Below are positions 5,417 to 6,805 of a stretch of 6,805 nt of DNA, piece after piece. Location of the stretch: positions 1 through 6,805 of the forward strand of contig CAKVJR010000092.1 of NCBI GenBank assembly GCA_934754855.1, in the 5' to 3' direction. The stretch is from an uncultured Candidatus Melainabacteria bacterium. Its GTDB lineage: Bacteria > Cyanobacteriota > Vampirovibrionia > Gastranaerophilales > Gastranaerophilaceae. Under the pieces are notes generated by a model, which had not been told where the DNA came from, searched no databases, and was given only the letters and a program-made list of their open reading frames with translations. The position numbers and the translations under genes are program-made. How positions within the stretch are numbered: position 1 is the stretch's first letter; each line of letters opens with the position of its first letter.

Positions 5417-6394
5417 TTAAATCTCGTTTGAGGTTAATAAATTTTTTACGTCTGAACTGTACGGAATTGCAGGGATTGCACCTTTTTTTGAAACGCATAG
5501 ACTTGCAACGGCGTTCCCGAATTTTGCAAACTCGATAAGTTCTTCTTTTTCCAAAATTTCAATATCTTTGTCAGATTTTGAAATTTTGTATAAAAAACCG
5601 CCCCAAAAGGAATCGCCGGCACCTGTTGTGTCAACGACACTGCAATGATAAGGGCTTACAAACTCTCCGCCGTTTTTGGCAAAAACATACGCCCCTTTGG
5701 CTCCAAGAGTTACAACAACAACTTTGACACCATTGTCATATAAATACTTTGCGGCTTTTTCAACCTCGGAAAATCCCGTCAAAAGTTCGGTTTCTTCGTC
5801 TGAAATTTTCATTAAATCAACATGTGGAATGAGGCTCTTCATGTGCTTTTGCGCAACTTTTTTGCTCCGCCATAAACTCGCTCTGTAATTCGGATCATAA
5901 GAAATAATCGCACCGTGTTTTTTTGCTGAATTTATAGCGAAAAACGTTGCGGAACGGGCAGGTTCATCGGTTAATGAAAGCGAACCGACATGAAAAATTT
6001 TGGCTTGCTTTAATAAATCCGTGTCGATTTCGGATTGCGAAAGTTTTGTGTCCGCACCGGGCTTTCGAGCAAATGAAAAAGACCGTTCGCCGCTTTCTGA
6101 AAGACTTACAAACGCAAGCGTCGTAAAGTATTTGTCGTCGATTATTAAATTACTCACAGCAATTTTTTCGTTTTCAAGAACTTGTTTCAAAAATTGACCG
6201 TGCATATCGTTTCCGACTTTTCCGATGAAAGCGGTTTTCCCGCCGAGTCGTTGAATTGCAACAAGAACATTTGCAGGAGCACCACCCGCATTTTGAGCAA
6301 AAAGTTTTTGCCCTCCCTGATTGTAACCTTGAAACGTGAAATCAATTAAAATTTCGCCTAAAGAAATAACATCGAATTTTTTATTTCGCAACAT
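5417..6394 (-). CDS. PfkB-family carbohydrate kinase, probably fructokinase
   Basis: PfkB (ribokinase-family) enzymes phosphorylate sugars with ATP. The 325-residue product starts MLRNKKFDVISLGEILIDF and carries the N-terminal signature GGAPANVLVAIQRLGG (37-52), IGKVGND (57-63), YDPNYRASLW (166-175) and the C-terminal signature DTTGAGDSFWGGFL (255-268), with D261 as the expected catalytic base. LIDF, GGAPANV and DPNxR..LW are typical of fructokinases (ATP + fructose to fructose 6-phosphate); 2-dehydro-3-deoxygluconate kinase is the main alternative. An in-frame GTG at 6466 and ATG at 6421 are rejected as starts because a promoter at 6417-6445 lies downstream of or across them; the ATG at 6394 has GAGG (6404-6407) at a usable distance. 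It is convergent with the glycosyltransferase gene (22-base gap). No transporter or glycosidase partner is in the window. Confidence 0.93.
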   Translation of the reverse strand: MLRNKKFDVISLGEILIDFTFQGYNQGGQKLFAQNAGGAPANVLVAIQRLGGKTAFIGKVGNDMHGQFLKQVLENEKIAVSNLIIDDKYFTTLAFVSLSESGERSFSFARKPGADTKLSQSEIDTDLLKQAKIFHVGSLSLTDEPARSATFFAINSAKKHGAIISYDPNYRASLWRSKKVAQKHMKSLIPHVDLMKISDEETELLTGFSEVEKAAKYLYDNGVKVVVVTLGAKGAYVFAKNGGEFVSPYHCSVVDTTGAGDSFWGGFLYKISKSDKDIEILEKEELIEFAKFGNAVASLCVSKKGAIPAIPYSSDVKNLLTSNEI

Positions 6395-6416
6395 AAAACA
6401 TATCCTCGATTTTTTT

Positions 6417-6445
6417 ATCATACATTTTTTTAAATGCTTTGACAA
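6417..6445 (-). promoter_or_regulatory. Sigma70-type promoter of the sugar kinase gene
   Basis: On the minus strand TTGTCA (6445-6440) and TATGAT (6422-6417) are separated by exactly 17 bases; each matches the consensus at five of six positions. Transcription would start near 6410, giving a leader of about 16 nt containing the GAGG ribosome-binding site before the ATG at 6394. It also decides the start codon, since longer reading frames begin at or upstream of the -10 box. Confidence 0.7.
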
Positions 6446-6491
6446 TATATTCCCTGCGAAACACACCCTACCTACTTGAATAATTGATTTT

Positions 6492-6508
6492 GAATAATAT
6501 ACAAAAAG
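6492..6508. repeat. Short direct repeat, left copy
   Basis: GAATAATATACAAAAAG here recurs at 6781-6799 as GAATAATATATACAAAAAG, identical except for two extra bases. The pair brackets the repeat-rich, G-poor stretch. It could be a target duplication around a small inserted element or chance similarity in A/T-rich DNA. Confidence 0.45.
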
Positions 6509-6541
6509 TTCATTTCATCTCCAAACCCACTCATTGACAAT

Positions 6542-6651
6542 AATGACAATAACCGTATGACTTTACTCATTCCCTGTCATTGCGAACGAAGTGAAGCAAT
6601 CCAGTGTTTATTCGTTCATCAAAAAAGTAGGGTTGACTTCAGTCAACCAAA
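6542..6651. repeat. Mosaic dispersed repeat, related to copy A
   Basis: Positions 6542-6561 match 136-155 at 18 of 20 bases, and about 6626-6651 matches 163-188. Between them lies the widely seen block TGTCATTGCGAACGAAGTGA (from 6575), whose edges ATTGC and GCAAT are inverted repeats. At 6631-6648 there is a perfect palindrome, GGTTGACT-TC-AGTCAACC; the equivalent in copy A is imperfect. The unit looks like a copy A module with a further repeat inserted into it. Confidence 0.7.
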
Positions 6652-6780
6652 GCATTTCCCCACTCATAACAAACTTTCCATAAAACACATTCCGCTCTCA
6701 CAAACTTTCACACACTTACTTACACACACCCGAAAACTCCCTTAAAACAACTTATTTCATTGTTTGTTAAGTTATATTAA

Positions 6781-6799
6781 GAATAATATATACAAAAAG
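6781..6799. repeat. Short direct repeat, right copy
   Basis: This is the partner of 6492-6508, in the same orientation, with an extra TA in the middle. About 270 bases lie between the two copies. Confidence 0.45.
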
Positions 6800-6805
6800 A
6801 CAATT

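Larger units (their letters stand above)
6446..6805. other. Gene-free interval with repeats and a G-poor tract
   Basis: No credible gene is present. An open frame at 6557-6745 only translates repeat sequence (CHCERSEAIQ style). The interval holds a mosaic repeat (6542-6651), a short direct repeat (6492-6508 and 6781-6799) and a stretch nearly lacking G on the plus strand (6651-6760). The last 50 bases are very A/T-rich and could contain a promoter for a gene beyond the window, but I see no convincing -35/-10 pair. Confidence 0.65.

Noticed and set aside
6557..6745. Open frame with CHCERSEAIQ, 62 codons
   Set aside because: The peptide is translated repeat sequence plus a G-poor low-complexity tract.
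1..6805. CRISPR array, transposase, integrase or toxin-antitoxin genes
   Set aside because: No regularly spaced repeats, no related protein motifs and no tRNA or att-like junction were seen; the repeats present are dispersed and non-coding.

Overview
This is a low-GC bacterial chromosome segment with five or six intact genes and short dispersed repeats in the intergenic spaces. The L20 protein resembles cyanobacterial L20 in its central and C-terminal parts. The rpmI-rplT pair is not directly preceded by infC, an arrangement I associate with cyanobacteria. With the strong A/T bias and the repeat style, my best guess is a non-photosynthetic relative of Cyanobacteria (Melainabacteria/Vampirovibrionia, Gastranaerophilales-like). 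That assignment is an inference and was not checked against any database.

Layout. 1-190: dispersed repeat (copy A). 220-247: strong sigma70-type promoter. 255-529: long 5' leader, unusually GC-rich and foldable between about 261 and 445, just upstream of rpmI (L35, 530-739) and rplT (L20, 762-1112). 1115-1169: two hairpins, the second an intrinsic terminator. 1260-1400: copy B of the same repeat, 139/141 identical to 1-141, so the ribosomal protein operon lies between direct repeats. 1562-2971, minus strand: a large soluble TPR protein with its own terminator (1508-1545). 3155-3178: a plus-strand terminator with no gene upstream of it. 3233-4360 and 4360-5394, plus strand: a radical SAM/SPASM enzyme and a membrane-anchored family-2 glycosyltransferase, translationally coupled by a one-base overlap. 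5417-6394, minus strand: a PfkB-family sugar kinase, most likely fructokinase, convergent with the glycosyltransferase and with a clear promoter at 6417-6445. 6467-6805: gene-free, with a mosaic repeat related to copy A and a tract almost devoid of G.

How the parts fit. The rpmI-rplT operon looks self-contained: promoter, structured leader, two genes, terminator. The leader contains blocks that resemble, in order, the part of 23S rRNA domain II near the L20 binding site. This suggests autoregulation by L20 through rRNA mimicry, known in other phyla but possibly a distinct leader class here. The radical SAM and glycosyltransferase pair probably acts in one pathway that modifies or builds a glycosylated envelope or lipid product; its substrate cannot be read from the sequence. 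The TPR protein and sugar kinase are single-gene units without an evident link to their neighbours.
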